DNA from: Fibrobacter sp. UBA4309
Lineage (GTDB): Bacteria; Fibrobacterota; Fibrobacteria; Fibrobacterales; Fibrobacteraceae
DNA: 64,000 nt
Assembly: GCF_002395745.1 (NCBI RefSeq)
Contig: NZ_DGUN01000044.1
Span: forward strand, 30,214-94,213
Direction: 5' to 3'
Shown here: positions 1-9,489 of the stretch, piece after piece
Layout of the letters: each line of letters starts with the position of its first letter
How positions within the stretch are numbered: position 1 is the stretch's first letter
The notes under the pieces: model-generated
Told to the model about the DNA's origin: nothing
Databases searched by the model: none
The model's input: only the letters and a program-made list of their open reading frames with translations
Program-made: the position numbers and the translations under genes

Positions 1-25
1 TTTTCTTATCTCATTTTGTCTGTTT

Positions 26-874
26 TCATCCATTGACACACCTCTTGTCAAAATTCCTTACATAGGCAAAGCCTGCGTAACGCAAATCCACTTCTCCGGC
101 GCACCGCATGTCTTGCGGGAATCCGGCTTTTACAGATTCATAAAGAACGAACATGGAATTCCCCCATCCGTTTTCCGGGAAAAGCACCCTGTGCCCCACA
201 TCCCTGAAATACACTTCGAAAGCCCTGTCTTCTTCGCTCCACGACACCTGCGAAACCTTGTCGTAAAGTTTCTTGTCGCCGGTACGCATCGCATACAGGA
301 ACAGGGAAATCGGCTTGACCTTCTCTATGGAGCCCATATCGATTACCGGCAAATGGAAGGCCGTAGTCATGGAAAGCGGAAGCACCATCCCGCGTTCCGA
401 ATAGACCGTCGCCTTGCCCCCGTCAAATGCAGAGACTATCGGCGAAGCTTCTTTCAGCTTGATATCCAGCGAAGACGGGAAATATTTCTTGACCGACACG
501 GAATGAATCAGGGGCATCTGGAGAAGGGCCGCCTCCACGGAATCGACGTTGAGTTCCGACATGAGCATGCCCGGCTCCACCTGGGCGTTCTGCACCACGT
601 CTTCCCAAGAAAGCATGCGGTTTCCTTCGATGTCGATATACTGCAAGTGACGCAATTCCATGGGATTGAATCGCTGCAGATAGAAGCGGTAATTCCATGC
701 GGAAAACGCGATGGCAATCAAGACAGCGCAAAGAATCCAGCCGCGACGGCGGAACCAGCGGAACGTGCCGCCGATACCGCGCTTCACCTTCTGTGCGCGC
801 GCCTGTTTACGCTTTTCCTCGTTATAGCCGATTCTACGGCCGAGGAATGTCGTCTTGGTCCCGGTCAAATGCAT
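26..874 (-). CDS. ftsQ: Cell division protein FtsQ (DivIB family)
   Basis: Bitopic inner-membrane divisome protein that bridges FtsB/FtsL to the late division proteins. The 282-residue product has a basic cytoplasmic N-terminus, one membrane helix at about residues 46-66, and a POTRA-like domain at about 74-145 (YIDIEGNRMLSWEDVV, then paired hydrophobic strands), followed by the FtsQ beta domain. It is the last complete gene of the dcw cluster here. Its start overlaps the murC end by 10 bp, which implies translational coupling. ftsA/ftsZ would be expected beyond base 1, but no ftsA start is visible in the 25 bases left. Sequence identity is low, as is usual for FtsQ, so the call rests on architecture and position. 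Confidence 0.88.
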   Translation of the reverse strand: MHLTGTKTTFLGRRIGYNEEKRKQARAQKVKRGIGGTFRWFRRRGWILCAVLIAIAFSAWNYRFYLQRFNPMELRHLQYIDIEGNRMLSWEDVVQNAQVEPGMLMSELNVDSVEAALLQMPLIHSVSVKKYFPSSLDIKLKEASPIVSAFDGGKATVYSERGMVLPLSMTTAFHLPVIDMGSIEKVKPISLFLYAMRTGDKKLYDKVSQVSWSEEDRAFEVYFRDVGHRVLFPENGWGNSMFVLYESVKAGFPQDMRCAGEVDLRYAGFAYVRNFDKRCVNG

Positions 875-2247
875 TCCTCCAATATGCGGGTTCCGAGTTT
901 ATACACATTGCCAGCCCCCATCAGCACGACCACATCGCCCTGGCGGAGTTCCTCTTTCAGGATAGGCAGCAAATTCATCTGGTCACCCACGAAACGGGCG
1001 TTCCTGTGGCCGCGATCGCTCGCGCTATTGGCCACGAGAGCACCGGTAACACCTTCTATCGGGCGTTCACGGGCCGGATACACGTCGGTCACCAAAAGCA
1101 CGTCGCAGTTCGCAAAGGCCATGCCGAAAGCTTCGTGCTGGTCACGCGTACGCGAGAAAAGGTGCGGCTGGAAGGCAACCACGATTCTCTTGTCCGGGAA
1201 TGCTTCGCGGAAGCCGAGAAGAGTCGCCGTCGCTTCGGTCGGATGGTGGGCATAGTCATCGAACACCATCACGCCGTTCTTTTCGCCGATGAATTCAAAG
1301 CGGCGGGTAACGCCCTCGAATTCGGCACATGCCTTGCGGGCCACATCCGGAGAAATGCCCTCTTCCATGGCAAGCGCCACGGCGGCGGTGGCATTCAGTA
1401 CGTTATGGCGGCCGGGAATCTTGAGACGGAATTCGCCAAGAGATTCGCCGTCGTTCAAAATTTCGAATACGGGATAGCCCTTTTCGAAGCGCAGGTTCTC
1501 GACGCGGTACTTGGCCTGACGGCTAAAGCCGTAGGTAATTACCGGCTTACGGACGCGGGAAAGAATCGACTGCACGTTCGCATCGTCAAGGCAGAGAATC
1601 GCCTGGCCGTAAAACGGAATCTTGTTTACGAACTGCACGAACGCGTCCTTGATTTCTTCGATGTTCTCGTAAGTATCCAGGTGGTCGGCATCGATATTGG
1701 TCACGATAGCCGAAGACGGCATCATCGAAAGGAAACTGCGGTCGAACTCGTCGCTTTCGGCAATCAGGTAATCGCCGCGGCCCACCTTGGCGCCGCTGCC
1801 CTTGCCCTTCACCACACCGCCCACGATAATGGTCGGGTCAAGGCCGGCTTCTTCCCAAATCTGCCCGACAATGGAAGTGGTGGTCGTCTTGCCATGAGTA
1901 CCGCAAATGGCGAGCGTGTACTTAAGACGCATCAGTTCGCCAAGCATTTCGGCACGGCGGATTACGGGAATGCGGCGATTTCGCGCTTCTACAAGTTCCG
2001 GGTTGTCGTACGGAATAGCAGAAGAATATACAACGAGGTCGGCATTCTCTACGTTCTTTGCCTCGTGTTTCGAATCTACACGGATACCCAAGTTCTTGAG
2101 ATAATCGATAACCTGACCCTCGCCCATGTCGGAGCCGGTCACCTCGAAACCGTTTTCGTGCAGCACTTCGGCAATACCGGACATACCGGCACCACCGATG
2201 CCCACAAAGTGAAGACGACGAACACGCTTGCAATCGTTAATCTGCAT
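865..2247 (-). CDS. murC: UDP-N-acetylmuramate--L-alanine ligase MurC
   Basis: Cytoplasmic ATP-dependent ligase adding L-Ala to UDP-MurNAc, the first peptide step of peptidoglycan synthesis. The 460 residues are normal for the family. The N-terminal UDP-binding Rossmann segment has the VGIGGAGMSG motif near residue 15, the P-loop GTHGKTT is at 116-122, and the central part has the Mur-ligase DADHLDTY signature. It starts one base from the murG stop and overlaps ftsQ, inside one long minus-strand operon. murB, which makes its substrate, is not adjacent as it is in many dcw clusters. Confidence 0.97.
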   Translation of the reverse strand: MQINDCKRVRRLHFVGIGGAGMSGIAEVLHENGFEVTGSDMGEGQVIDYLKNLGIRVDSKHEAKNVENADLVVYSSAIPYDNPELVEARNRRIPVIRRAEMLGELMRLKYTLAICGTHGKTTTTSIVGQIWEEAGLDPTIIVGGVVKGKGSGAKVGRGDYLIAESDEFDRSFLSMMPSSAIVTNIDADHLDTYENIEEIKDAFVQFVNKIPFYGQAILCLDDANVQSILSRVRKPVITYGFSRQAKYRVENLRFEKGYPVFEILNDGESLGEFRLKIPGRHNVLNATAAVALAMEEGISPDVARKACAEFEGVTRRFEFIGEKNGVMVFDDYAHHPTEATATLLGFREAFPDKRIVVAFQPHLFSRTRDQHEAFGMAFANCDVLLVTDVYPARERPIEGVTGALVANSASDRGHRNARFVGDQMNLLPILKEELRQGDVVVLMGAGNVYKLGTRILEECI

Positions 2248-3317
2248 TATACGCTTTCCTTTTCCATGATGGCTTTCGCAATCTGGTCGGCAGCATCGGG
2301 CATACCGATACCCTTTGCCGCAGCAGCCATCTTTTTCAACTTCGCTTCATCGAACAGCAGGGATTCCACCTTGTTCCACAGGTCGTTCGGGTCGCTGTCC
2401 AGTTCTACCAGGCATGCACCCGCCCTTTCGACCACGCGGGCATTATGTTCCTGGTGGTTGGCCGTGGCATGCGGATACGGTAGCAAAATCGAGGGCTTGC
2501 CGAATGCGAGAATTTCAGCGAGCGCCGAGGCGCCGGCACGGCTGATAATCAGGTCGGCATAGTTCATATAGGCATAGATGTCGTCCAGAAAGCCACGCAC
2601 GGAGACGTTGGGCATATTTCCCAAACGGCCCTGGATAGAATCGACATTCTTGACGCCCACCTGCCATACAACAGACACGTCGGAACGGGAAGTGATTTCC
2701 TTGATACTCTCTTCAATCTTCACGTTGATGCCATTCGCACCCTGGGAACCGCCGACAATGAACACGGCCTTTTTGCCTTCGGCAAATTCGGCCGGGCGCT
2801 TGAGGCTATCGGCCTTCGGGAGTTCGCGCACCGGGTTTCCAAAGACGCTTGTCTTGTCCTTCGGGAAGAACGAAGCGGCTTCGTCGCTCGTCACGAAAAT
2901 CTTTTTCGCGTAGCGGGAGCCGAACTTGTTCGCTACACCGGCCACCGCATTCTGTTCCTGGAGGTAAACGGGTATGCCGAGCCTTCCTGCCGCCATGACA
3001 ATCGGGAGCGACACATAACCGCCCGTAGCGACAACCACGTCCGGGTTCACCTTCTTCACGACGCTCTTGGCGCGGACAAGCGACTTGGACAGTTTGAAGG
3101 GAAGCGCCAAATTCTTGAGGAACGGACCGCGATGCAGGGGTTCTGCCGTAATGTATTCGTACGGCCAGTTCTTGGCCACCAGGCGTTCTTCCATGGAATC
3201 CTTACGGCCGGCGAACGTAATGTCCGTCACGCCCATCTTCTTGAGGCTTTCGGCAATGGCTACTGCCGGGAAAATGTGGCCACCGGTGCCACCGCATACA
3301 AAAAGGAACTTTTTCAT
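2247..3317 (-). CDS. murG: Undecaprenyl-PP-MurNAc-pentapeptide GlcNAc transferase MurG
   Basis: Peripheral inner-membrane glycosyltransferase (GT28) converting lipid I to lipid II. The 356 residues carry the N-terminal glycine-rich GGTGGHIFPA motif at 9-18. The C-terminal UDP-GlcNAc-binding region has VGGSQGA, SRAGASALAE and the PYPHATANHQ segment. It overlaps the ftsW end by 4 bp and shares one base with the murC start. Lipid I would have to come from an MraY encoded elsewhere, because no mraY is in this cluster. Confidence 0.97.
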   Translation of the reverse strand: MKKFLFVCGGTGGHIFPAVAIAESLKKMGVTDITFAGRKDSMEERLVAKNWPYEYITAEPLHRGPFLKNLALPFKLSKSLVRAKSVVKKVNPDVVVATGGYVSLPIVMAAGRLGIPVYLQEQNAVAGVANKFGSRYAKKIFVTSDEAASFFPKDKTSVFGNPVRELPKADSLKRPAEFAEGKKAVFIVGGSQGANGINVKIEESIKEITSRSDVSVVWQVGVKNVDSIQGRLGNMPNVSVRGFLDDIYAYMNYADLIISRAGASALAEILAFGKPSILLPYPHATANHQEHNARVVERAGACLVELDSDPNDLWNKVESLLFDEAKLKKMAAAAKGIGMPDAADQIAKAIMEKESV

Positions 3318-4486
3318 TCTTCGGTCCTCACAAAATCAAATCCACTAAACGTACGGGCTGCGGAACTTTCGCACCCGCTCATATATGGTTCGACAATCTT
3401 CTTCCCGGTACCCGACTTGGAAATATTCAGGAGTATTCCAACGAAGAGTCCGGAGAAAATCAGGTTCGTCCCGCCAAAGCTCAAGAAGGGCAACGGCTGG
3501 CCCGTTGTCGGGAAAAGGCCGGTGCAGACGCAGACATGCACCAAGAAATTCAAGAACAGCGACGTCGTCAACGCAACCGCCATGTACTTCCCGAAACGCG
3601 TAGAAGAATGGCGAGCAATTTCGAACCCTTGGTAGAAAAGGCATCCAAAAAGGGCCAGGATGAGGAACGTACCGACAAAGCCCATCTCTTCGCCGATGAC
3701 CGCATACACGACATCCTTGTGGGCCTCGGGCAAATACCCCAGCTTCTGCATGCCCATGCCGATTCCAGTGCCGAAAACACCGCCATTGCCGAGAGCTTCC
3801 AGGGCCCTTTCGCCCTGCATGGCCGAAATCTGGTTCGCATTCGGGTCAAAGAAGGCCGCGATGCGCTTTGACGTATGGGACTTTATCAAAAGCACAATTA
3901 CACCCAGCAGGGCTCCGCCACCGAGAACAGGCATCAGGTACTTGAGTCTCGCCCCGGCGACCAGGAGGACAACGAAAGTTATTCCGGCAAACAGGATCAA
4001 CATGGAGAAGTTCGGCTGCAGCGCCAGCAAGAGCGCCGAGATGGCGAACGGGACCCCGGGCTGCACGACGCTGCACTTCAAGGTCCTTATTTCTGTTCCG
4101 GCTTCGGACAGCTTTGTCGCCACCATAGTGATGAGGCCAAGTTTCAGGATTTCGGAAGGCTGGATGCCCCAAATCCAGCGGCTCGCGCCCTTCACGTCGC
4201 CACCGGCGACAATGGCAGCAAGCGTCAGCACGCAACCGATAATGAAAATCACGCGGGCGCCCTTTTTCCAAACGGCGTAATCCACCTTCGACGCGACAAA
4301 CATGGCAGCCAAGGCCACCACCACCTTCCAGCAATGAGCCTTCAGGTAGTGTTCCGGAGTGAGTCCAAGCTTAAGCGCATGCGTTGTCGAGGCGGTGTAG
4401 ACAACTACACAACCCAGGCACATCAACACGAGTGTCGACAGCATAAGCAGCTTGTTCACGCCATATGTCTTGACAGAATCGTTCAT
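3314..4486 (-). CDS. ftsW: Peptidoglycan glycosyltransferase FtsW (SEDS family)
   Basis: Polytopic SEDS protein polymerising lipid II at the septum together with the class B PBP FtsI. The 390 residues contain about ten hydrophobic segments. The conserved PEAHKDVVYAVIGEE loop holds the catalytic Asp region of SEDS enzymes, and a late LPFLSFGGTNL motif matches the family LPF-SYGG-S signature. A hydrophilic C-terminal tail of about 30 residues follows the last helix. It lies 6 nt after the murF stop, where mraY and murD would usually sit. RodA is the alternative, but the context supports FtsW. Confidence 0.95.
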   Translation of the reverse strand: MNDSVKTYGVNKLLMLSTLVLMCLGCVVVYTASTTHALKLGLTPEHYLKAHCWKVVVALAAMFVASKVDYAVWKKGARVIFIIGCVLTLAAIVAGGDVKGASRWIWGIQPSEILKLGLITMVATKLSEAGTEIRTLKCSVVQPGVPFAISALLLALQPNFSMLILFAGITFVVLLVAGARLKYLMPVLGGGALLGVIVLLIKSHTSKRIAAFFDPNANQISAMQGERALEALGNGGVFGTGIGMGMQKLGYLPEAHKDVVYAVIGEEMGFVGTFLILALFGCLFYQGFEIARHSSTRFGKYMAVALTTSLFLNFLVHVCVCTGLFPTTGQPLPFLSFGGTNLIFSGLFVGILLNISKSGTGKKIVEPYMSGCESSAARTFSGFDFVRTEE

Positions 4487-4492
4487 CTACCT

Positions 4493-5881
4493 CTATGCCC
4501 TAAAAACAGGGGTCAACTTAACCAAAGCATCTACGATGCGTTCCATTTTCATCCCGCGGCTACCCTTGACCAACAGGACATCGCCTTCGGCCACGGTTCC
4601 CTGCAAGAATTCGATAATTTCGTCTACAGAATCAAAGTGGAACACAGCCTTCATCCCATGCGAACGGGCGCCCTTGACATAGTTGCGGGCATCCTTGCCC
4701 ACCGTCAGGAGCAGGTCAAAACCGTTTTCGGGAACGGCGGCGCCAATCTGCGAATGAAGATTCGCGCTGTCCTTACCGAGTTCCAGCATATCGCCCAGAA
4801 TGGCGATGCGCTTGCCCGTGGCCTTCATGTTCCCGATAGTCTGCAGAGCCATCTTCGTAGAAGACGGGTTCGCATTGTAGCAGTCAGAAACAATCTTGAA
4901 GCCGTTGGCCTTCTTGAATTCCATGCGCATGTTCGTCGCACGGTAGTTCATGAGGGCCTTCGCAATGTTCGTCATCGAAATTCCGAAAGTCTTGCCCACG
5001 GCAATGGCGGCCAGGGCGTCGTAAAGGTTGTGCGTTCCCGGGACATTCAAGACGATATGCGTACGGCCGATATAGAAATCGGCGCAGGAATCATCGTTCC
5101 ACACGAGCTTTTCGGGGCGGACAACGCCACGGCCGATACCGAACGTGAGCACCTTGACATTGCGGGTCGACTTCACCTTGCAAAGACGGGAATCGTCGGC
5201 ATTCAAAATCAGCACGCCGCCCTTCTTGAGCCCATCGCGGATAGTAATCTTTTCGCGGAACACTCCGTCCAGATCGCCAAGGCGTTCCAGGTGGCTGGCG
5301 CCGATATTGGTAATCACGGCGACATCCGGCTCCGTCGCCAAGGAAAGCGGGCGGATTTCGTCGGGACCGCTCGTACCCATTTCCACGACAGCGGCTTCGT
5401 GCGAATGCTTCAGCTGGAACAGCGTCATCGGGACGCCGATATGGTTGTTGAAGTTACCCTGCGTAGCATGGGTGCTGAACTTCATGGAAAGGACAGCCTT
5501 CGTCATTTCCTTCGTGGTGGTCTTGCCGTTGCTTCCGGTAATCGCGACCTTCTTCAGCTTGAAGCGGCGCTGATATGCCTTGGCGAGCTTGAGCAGCGCT
5601 TTCGTAGTATCGTCTACGGGCGCATACATGGTAAAAGTGTTCTGTTCAACGGCTTCCTGATTTACAACGCTCATCAGCGCACCATCCTTTTCCATTTGGT
5701 TGACAAACTGGTGGGCGTCAAACTTCACGCCCTTTATAGGCCAGAACACCACGCCCTTGGCCTTTTCTCTTGAATCCATGCAAATAACAGCCTTGCGCTT
5801 GAGCGTACGTGCCGGGACGCCCACGGCGGACGTCTCCAGGCTCTCGAGCATTTCGGCGATTGTCATGTCTAATTTCAGCAT
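4493..5881 (-). CDS. murF: UDP-MurNAc-tripeptide--D-Ala-D-Ala ligase MurF
   Basis: Cytoplasmic Mur ligase that completes the UDP-MurNAc-pentapeptide. The 462 residues show the P-loop GSNGKTT at 116-122, the MGTSGPDEI segment of the central domain, and the C-terminal YNANPSS motif typical of MurF. It overlaps the murE end by 7 bp and is followed directly by ftsW. Confidence 0.96.
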   Translation of the reverse strand: MLKLDMTIAEMLESLETSAVGVPARTLKRKAVICMDSREKAKGVVFWPIKGVKFDAHQFVNQMEKDGALMSVVNQEAVEQNTFTMYAPVDDTTKALLKLAKAYQRRFKLKKVAITGSNGKTTTKEMTKAVLSMKFSTHATQGNFNNHIGVPMTLFQLKHSHEAAVVEMGTSGPDEIRPLSLATEPDVAVITNIGASHLERLGDLDGVFREKITIRDGLKKGGVLILNADDSRLCKVKSTRNVKVLTFGIGRGVVRPEKLVWNDDSCADFYIGRTHIVLNVPGTHNLYDALAAIAVGKTFGISMTNIAKALMNYRATNMRMEFKKANGFKIVSDCYNANPSSTKMALQTIGNMKATGKRIAILGDMLELGKDSANLHSQIGAAVPENGFDLLLTVGKDARNYVKGARSHGMKAVFHFDSVDEIIEFLQGTVAEGDVLLVKGSRGMKMERIVDALVKLTPVFRA

Positions 5882-7293
5882 TTCTCCATTGCCTTCACCG
5901 CTTCTTCGCGGTCGTCAAAATGATGTTTCGTCTTGCCGACGATCTGGTAATCTTCGTGGCCCTTGCCGGCAATCACCAGCCAGTCCCCATCCTCGAGTGC
6001 AGCGCAAGCCTTCGCGATGGCTTCGGCACGGTCTTCGATTACCTCGAACTTTTTCGAAGTCATCCCGGCACGGACATCGTTGATGATATCCGTCGGATTT
6101 TCGGTACGCGGATTATCGGACGTGAGCCAGGCCTTGTCGGCAATCTGCTCCACGGCATGGCCCATGATGGGGCGCTTCGTCTTGTCGCGGTCGCCACCGC
6201 AGCCGAACACGCACGAAAGCGTACCGCGGCAAAGGCTGCGGGCCGTATGCAAAACGCGTTCCAGGGCATCGGGCGTATGGGCGTAATCGACAATCACATG
6301 CTTGCCGTTCTTGCTCCAGACCTTTTCGAAGCGGCCCGGCACGCGGACGCTAGCCAAGGCGGCGCGCATGGAAAGTTCCGGAATGCCGACAGCGTTTGCC
6401 CAGGCAAGCACCAGCAACACGTTATCCACGTTAAAATCGCCACAGAGGGGCGTTTCGAATTTTTCCGTCGCAATCATCGGGAGCAAGATTTCGAGGCCGT
6501 CCTCGGAGCTAACGATGTCGCCTTCCGGCTTCACGAAAGCCTTCGCCTTGCCCAGGCGAGACACGGCCACCTTCTTGCAAGAAATCCCGTCGTACAGCTT
6601 TTCGCCATAGGCGTCGTCGATATTGATTACGGCGACACCGTCTTCGGCGAGGTATTTCGTAAACAGGAGCTTTTTCGCCTCGAAATAGTTTTCCATCGTC
6701 TTGTGGTAATCGAGGTGGTCCTGCGTCAAGTTGCTGAACAGGCCGCTCCTGAAACGGATGCCCGCCACGCGGCCCTGATGCAACGAATGGCTAGAAGCTT
6801 CCATCACCAGGTCGGTGCAGCCCGCGGCTACGGCCTTCGCGGCAAAGGCGAACAAATCCAGAAGACCCGGAGTCGTGAGGGTCGCCTGCACGGAGCTCTC
6901 GCCAATCTTGTTCTTGATGGTACCGAGAAGCGCCGTCTTCTTGCCGGCGGATTCGAGCATCGCATTCATCAGGAACGCACTCGTCGTCTTGCCGTTCGTC
7001 CCGGTAACCGCATGGCAACGGATTTTTGCAAACGGATCCTTGTAGAAAATCTTTGCCGCTTCGAGGCGCGCCACCTTCACGTCGGCCACCTGAATCCACT
7101 TGGAAGCCAGGCCTTCCGGGGCAGGGACCTCTCCCACCACGGCGACAGCGCCCGCCGCGATTGCGTTCTTGGCAAAGTCCTCGTAGCCGTCGGACGGTAT
7201 CGAGAAGAAAAGATTCCCCGGCTTTACCCTGCGAGAATCATCGCAAAGTCCCGTCACAGCGAGTTTCTGCATCAGTCCTTCCGAAATCATCAA
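5875..7293 (-). CDS. murE: UDP-MurNAc-L-Ala-D-Glu--meso-diaminopimelate ligase MurE
   Basis: Cytoplasmic Mur ligase adding the third stem-peptide residue. It has 472 residues with P-loop GTNGKTT near 98-104 and the central ASSHSLHQGR motif, in which the family's carbamylated Lys is replaced in the usual way by context. The substrate-selecting motif DNPR, with a following TENP, is at about 393-400. DNPR marks meso-diaminopimelate enzymes as opposed to lysine enzymes, so the organism probably has A1-gamma peptidoglycan. The start overlaps the ftsI stop by 4 bp. Confidence 0.96.
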   Translation of the reverse strand: MMISEGLMQKLAVTGLCDDSRRVKPGNLFFSIPSDGYEDFAKNAIAAGAVAVVGEVPAPEGLASKWIQVADVKVARLEAAKIFYKDPFAKIRCHAVTGTNGKTTSAFLMNAMLESAGKKTALLGTIKNKIGESSVQATLTTPGLLDLFAFAAKAVAAGCTDLVMEASSHSLHQGRVAGIRFRSGLFSNLTQDHLDYHKTMENYFEAKKLLFTKYLAEDGVAVINIDDAYGEKLYDGISCKKVAVSRLGKAKAFVKPEGDIVSSEDGLEILLPMIATEKFETPLCGDFNVDNVLLVLAWANAVGIPELSMRAALASVRVPGRFEKVWSKNGKHVIVDYAHTPDALERVLHTARSLCRGTLSCVFGCGGDRDKTKRPIMGHAVEQIADKAWLTSDNPRTENPTDIINDVRAGMTSKKFEVIEDRAEAIAKACAALEDGDWLVIAGKGHEDYQIVGKTKHHFDDREEAVKAMEKC

Positions 7294-9182
7294 CCTCTCT
7301 CCTTAAGCGTCAGCTTGCAAGTCATTCCCTTGCGGATAGCCTCATCGGCTCTCGGGGTCTGCGACGCTACACGGCCCTTGCCTTCATACTCCACGTTCAT
7401 GCGGATGCTTCCCATAACTTCGAGAGCATCCTTCAGCGAAAGTCCCTTCAAGTTCGGCATTTTCGTCGCCACCGTCACGCCGAGCGTCAACACGGTACCG
7501 ACAGAATCCATCATGTCCGACCGCTGCGAAATCACGCGGTCCCCTTCGCCGTCGAACGAAATCGCACAACCCTTGTCGGCAGCAATCTTTTCTGCAGCCG
7601 CCATCGTCATGCCCATAAAGTCGATATCGCACGGGGAGTTCGGGCTGACCTGCGCCAGGTTGTGGCTCACCGGAGAAAGCGACGGATGGTAATAGATGCC
7701 TTCCATGATACGGCGGAATATCGGGCCCGCCGTAAGGCCACCCACGTGCTTGCTCTGCGGATCATCCACCAGCACGAGGCACACGTAGCGGGAATCTTCG
7801 ACCGGGGCAAGGCCGATAAACGAAGCCACCTGGTGGTCGCGATCGTATTTGCCCGTTTCCTGGTTGTACTTCTCGGCCGTTCCGGTCTTGCCGCCGAACA
7901 CGACATCCGTAAGCTTCTTGGAGGCCACCCTCTTCGCCGTACCGCTGTTCACCACGCGGTTCAGCATCGAACGGATCTTGGCCGCAGTCTGTTCGCTTAC
8001 CACACGGCGCACTTCCACCGGCTCCCGCTTCTCGACCAGGTTGCCGTTCGCGTCGCGCCATTCCTTCACGATCAGCGGTTCCATCAGCTTGCCGCCATTG
8101 GCGATAGCCGCATACGCCATCACCATCTGGATAGGCGTCACCATCACCGCATGGCCAAAGCCCATCGTCTTGAGGTCACTTCCGCTGTTTTCGGCAAGGG
8201 AATGCGGATCTTTCAGCGCACCGGATTCTTCACCGTAGAACGAGTCAGACGTTTTCATGCCGAATCCGAAATGGCTGGCCGTCTGGTAAAGTTTCTGCGC
8301 ACCCACTTCCGAAGCAATCTTCGCAAACACGATATTGGACGACTGCACCATCGCCTCGCTCATGTTCATGTCGCCGTATTCGTGCGTATCGCAAATCGGA
8401 TTCGTCCTCGAGTTCCATTTCCAGCACTTGCCTTCGTTCGGGAACACGCGATTCGTATCGACCGCGCCGCTTTCGAGGGCCGCAGCGGCGGTAATCACCT
8501 TGAACGTGGAACCCGGTTCGTAAGCCATAGCCACAATTTCGTTCTTGGACATGCGTCCGATTCCCTGCGTCTTGGAATTCGGATCGAACGTCGGGTAGCT
8601 CGCCATAGCCAGGATTTCGCCCGTATACGGATCGACGACAACCGCACTCGCGCTCTTCGCGCTAAATTCGATGACGCCGTCCTTCAGGGACTTTTCCACG
8701 ATTTCCTGCATGTTCTTGTCAATCGTGAGCACCAGGTTCTTGCCCGGTTCCGCCTCGGCCACATTTTCGCTGCGGCTGTAAATTTCACGATGGCGCACGT
8801 CTTGCACGCTCACGCGGAACCCCTCCACGCCCGTGAGGCGGGAATCGAACACGCGTTCGATACCCATGTTGCCGTGACCATTGAAATCGAGCTTTCCGAC
8901 AATCTGGCTCGCCAGCTTGCCCTGCAAGAAAATGCGGCTGTAATCGAGTACCTTGTTTGCCGTATCGCGCAGGTTGTCGGCAAGGACGACCCCGTTGCGG
9001 TCCATAATCTGGCCACGTTCGGCATAGACGTTCCTGGAACGGACGACCATGTCCTTGGTCTTGGACTGGTACGTCTTCTGGTTCAATACCTGGATGCTGA
9101 ATGTCTGGAGCATGAGAACGCCGACGATACTCATGACAATCCACTTGATAAAGGCAAGAGGCTCCAGCCTGAACTTATTCAT
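7290..9182 (-). CDS. ftsI: Septal class B penicillin-binding protein FtsI with a C-terminal PASTA domain
   Basis: Septal transpeptidase anchored in the inner membrane. The 630 residues have a membrane helix at about 10-30 and a dimerisation region. The three active-site motifs are Ser225-Thr-Phe-Lys, Ser281-Ser-Asn and Lys432-Thr-Gly. The last 60 residues match a PASTA module (PNLKGLSLKDALEV). PASTA-bearing FtsI/SpoVD proteins are common in Gram-positives and several deep-branching Gram-negatives but are absent from the E. coli enzyme. It overlaps ftsL by 8 bp and murE by 4 bp. Confidence 0.95.
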   Translation of the reverse strand: MNKFRLEPLAFIKWIVMSIVGVLMLQTFSIQVLNQKTYQSKTKDMVVRSRNVYAERGQIMDRNGVVLADNLRDTANKVLDYSRIFLQGKLASQIVGKLDFNGHGNMGIERVFDSRLTGVEGFRVSVQDVRHREIYSRSENVAEAEPGKNLVLTIDKNMQEIVEKSLKDGVIEFSAKSASAVVVDPYTGEILAMASYPTFDPNSKTQGIGRMSKNEIVAMAYEPGSTFKVITAAAALESGAVDTNRVFPNEGKCWKWNSRTNPICDTHEYGDMNMSEAMVQSSNIVFAKIASEVGAQKLYQTASHFGFGMKTSDSFYGEESGALKDPHSLAENSGSDLKTMGFGHAVMVTPIQMVMAYAAIANGGKLMEPLIVKEWRDANGNLVEKREPVEVRRVVSEQTAAKIRSMLNRVVNSGTAKRVASKKLTDVVFGGKTGTAEKYNQETGKYDRDHQVASFIGLAPVEDSRYVCLVLVDDPQSKHVGGLTAGPIFRRIMEGIYYHPSLSPVSHNLAQVSPNSPCDIDFMGMTMAAAEKIAADKGCAISFDGEGDRVISQRSDMMDSVGTVLTLGVTVATKMPNLKGLSLKDALEVMGSIRMNVEYEGKGRVASQTPRADEAIRKGMTCKLTLKERG

Positions 9183-9489
9183 TCCGCCCCCCTTGCAACA
9201 TCACCTTGACGGGGACCGTATTCAAATCCAGTTCGGCCTGTTCGGCAAATTCACTCAAGTTTTCCAGAGAAGAAAGTTGGTTAATCTTGAGTTCGAGCAG
9301 AAGGGCGTCGCGCTGCAAGAAGGTAACCTCTTGCGCAAGCTTGTGCTGCGTTTCGAACAAGCTATTCAGGCGGTTCTGCAGATAAAGCGGCAGCATAAAG
9401 AACATGACCATGAGCAGGAGCACGACAAAGACAATCTTGATGATTGACCGGTTGCTGGTGGGTACACGTAATTTCTCGGTAGCGCTCAT
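9175..9489 (-). CDS. ftsL: FtsL-like divisome protein
   Basis: Small bitopic protein of 104 residues. A short cytoplasmic segment is followed by one hydrophobic helix at about 17-38 and a periplasmic coiled-coil-like region rich in Leu, Gln and Glu. Sequence conservation in FtsL is very low, so the assignment depends on size, topology and position between rsmH and ftsI. Its start overlaps the rsmH stop by 4 bp. It would act with FtsB and FtsQ in activating FtsWI. Confidence 0.82.
   Translation of the reverse strand: MSATEKLRVPTSNRSIIKIVFVVLLLMVMFFMLPLYLQNRLNSLFETQHKLAQEVTFLQRDALLLELKINQLSSLENLSEFAEQAELDLNTVPVKVMLQGGRNE

Noticed and set aside
1..29. A start codon for ftsA just after ftsQ
   Set aside because: The ATG reading from base 29 on the minus strand meets a stop after seven codons, so no gene start can be claimed inside the window.
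113..2562. Long plus-strand open frames opposite the murC/murG/ftsQ genes
   Set aside because: They are antisense to well-recognised conserved genes, show no domain, and reflect the codon bias of the real genes.
3875..7692. Plus-strand open frames over 600 codons antisense to ftsW, murF, murE and ftsI
   Set aside because: No recognisable domain and His/Arg-rich composition typical of antisense shadows; the minus-strand genes have full motif sets.
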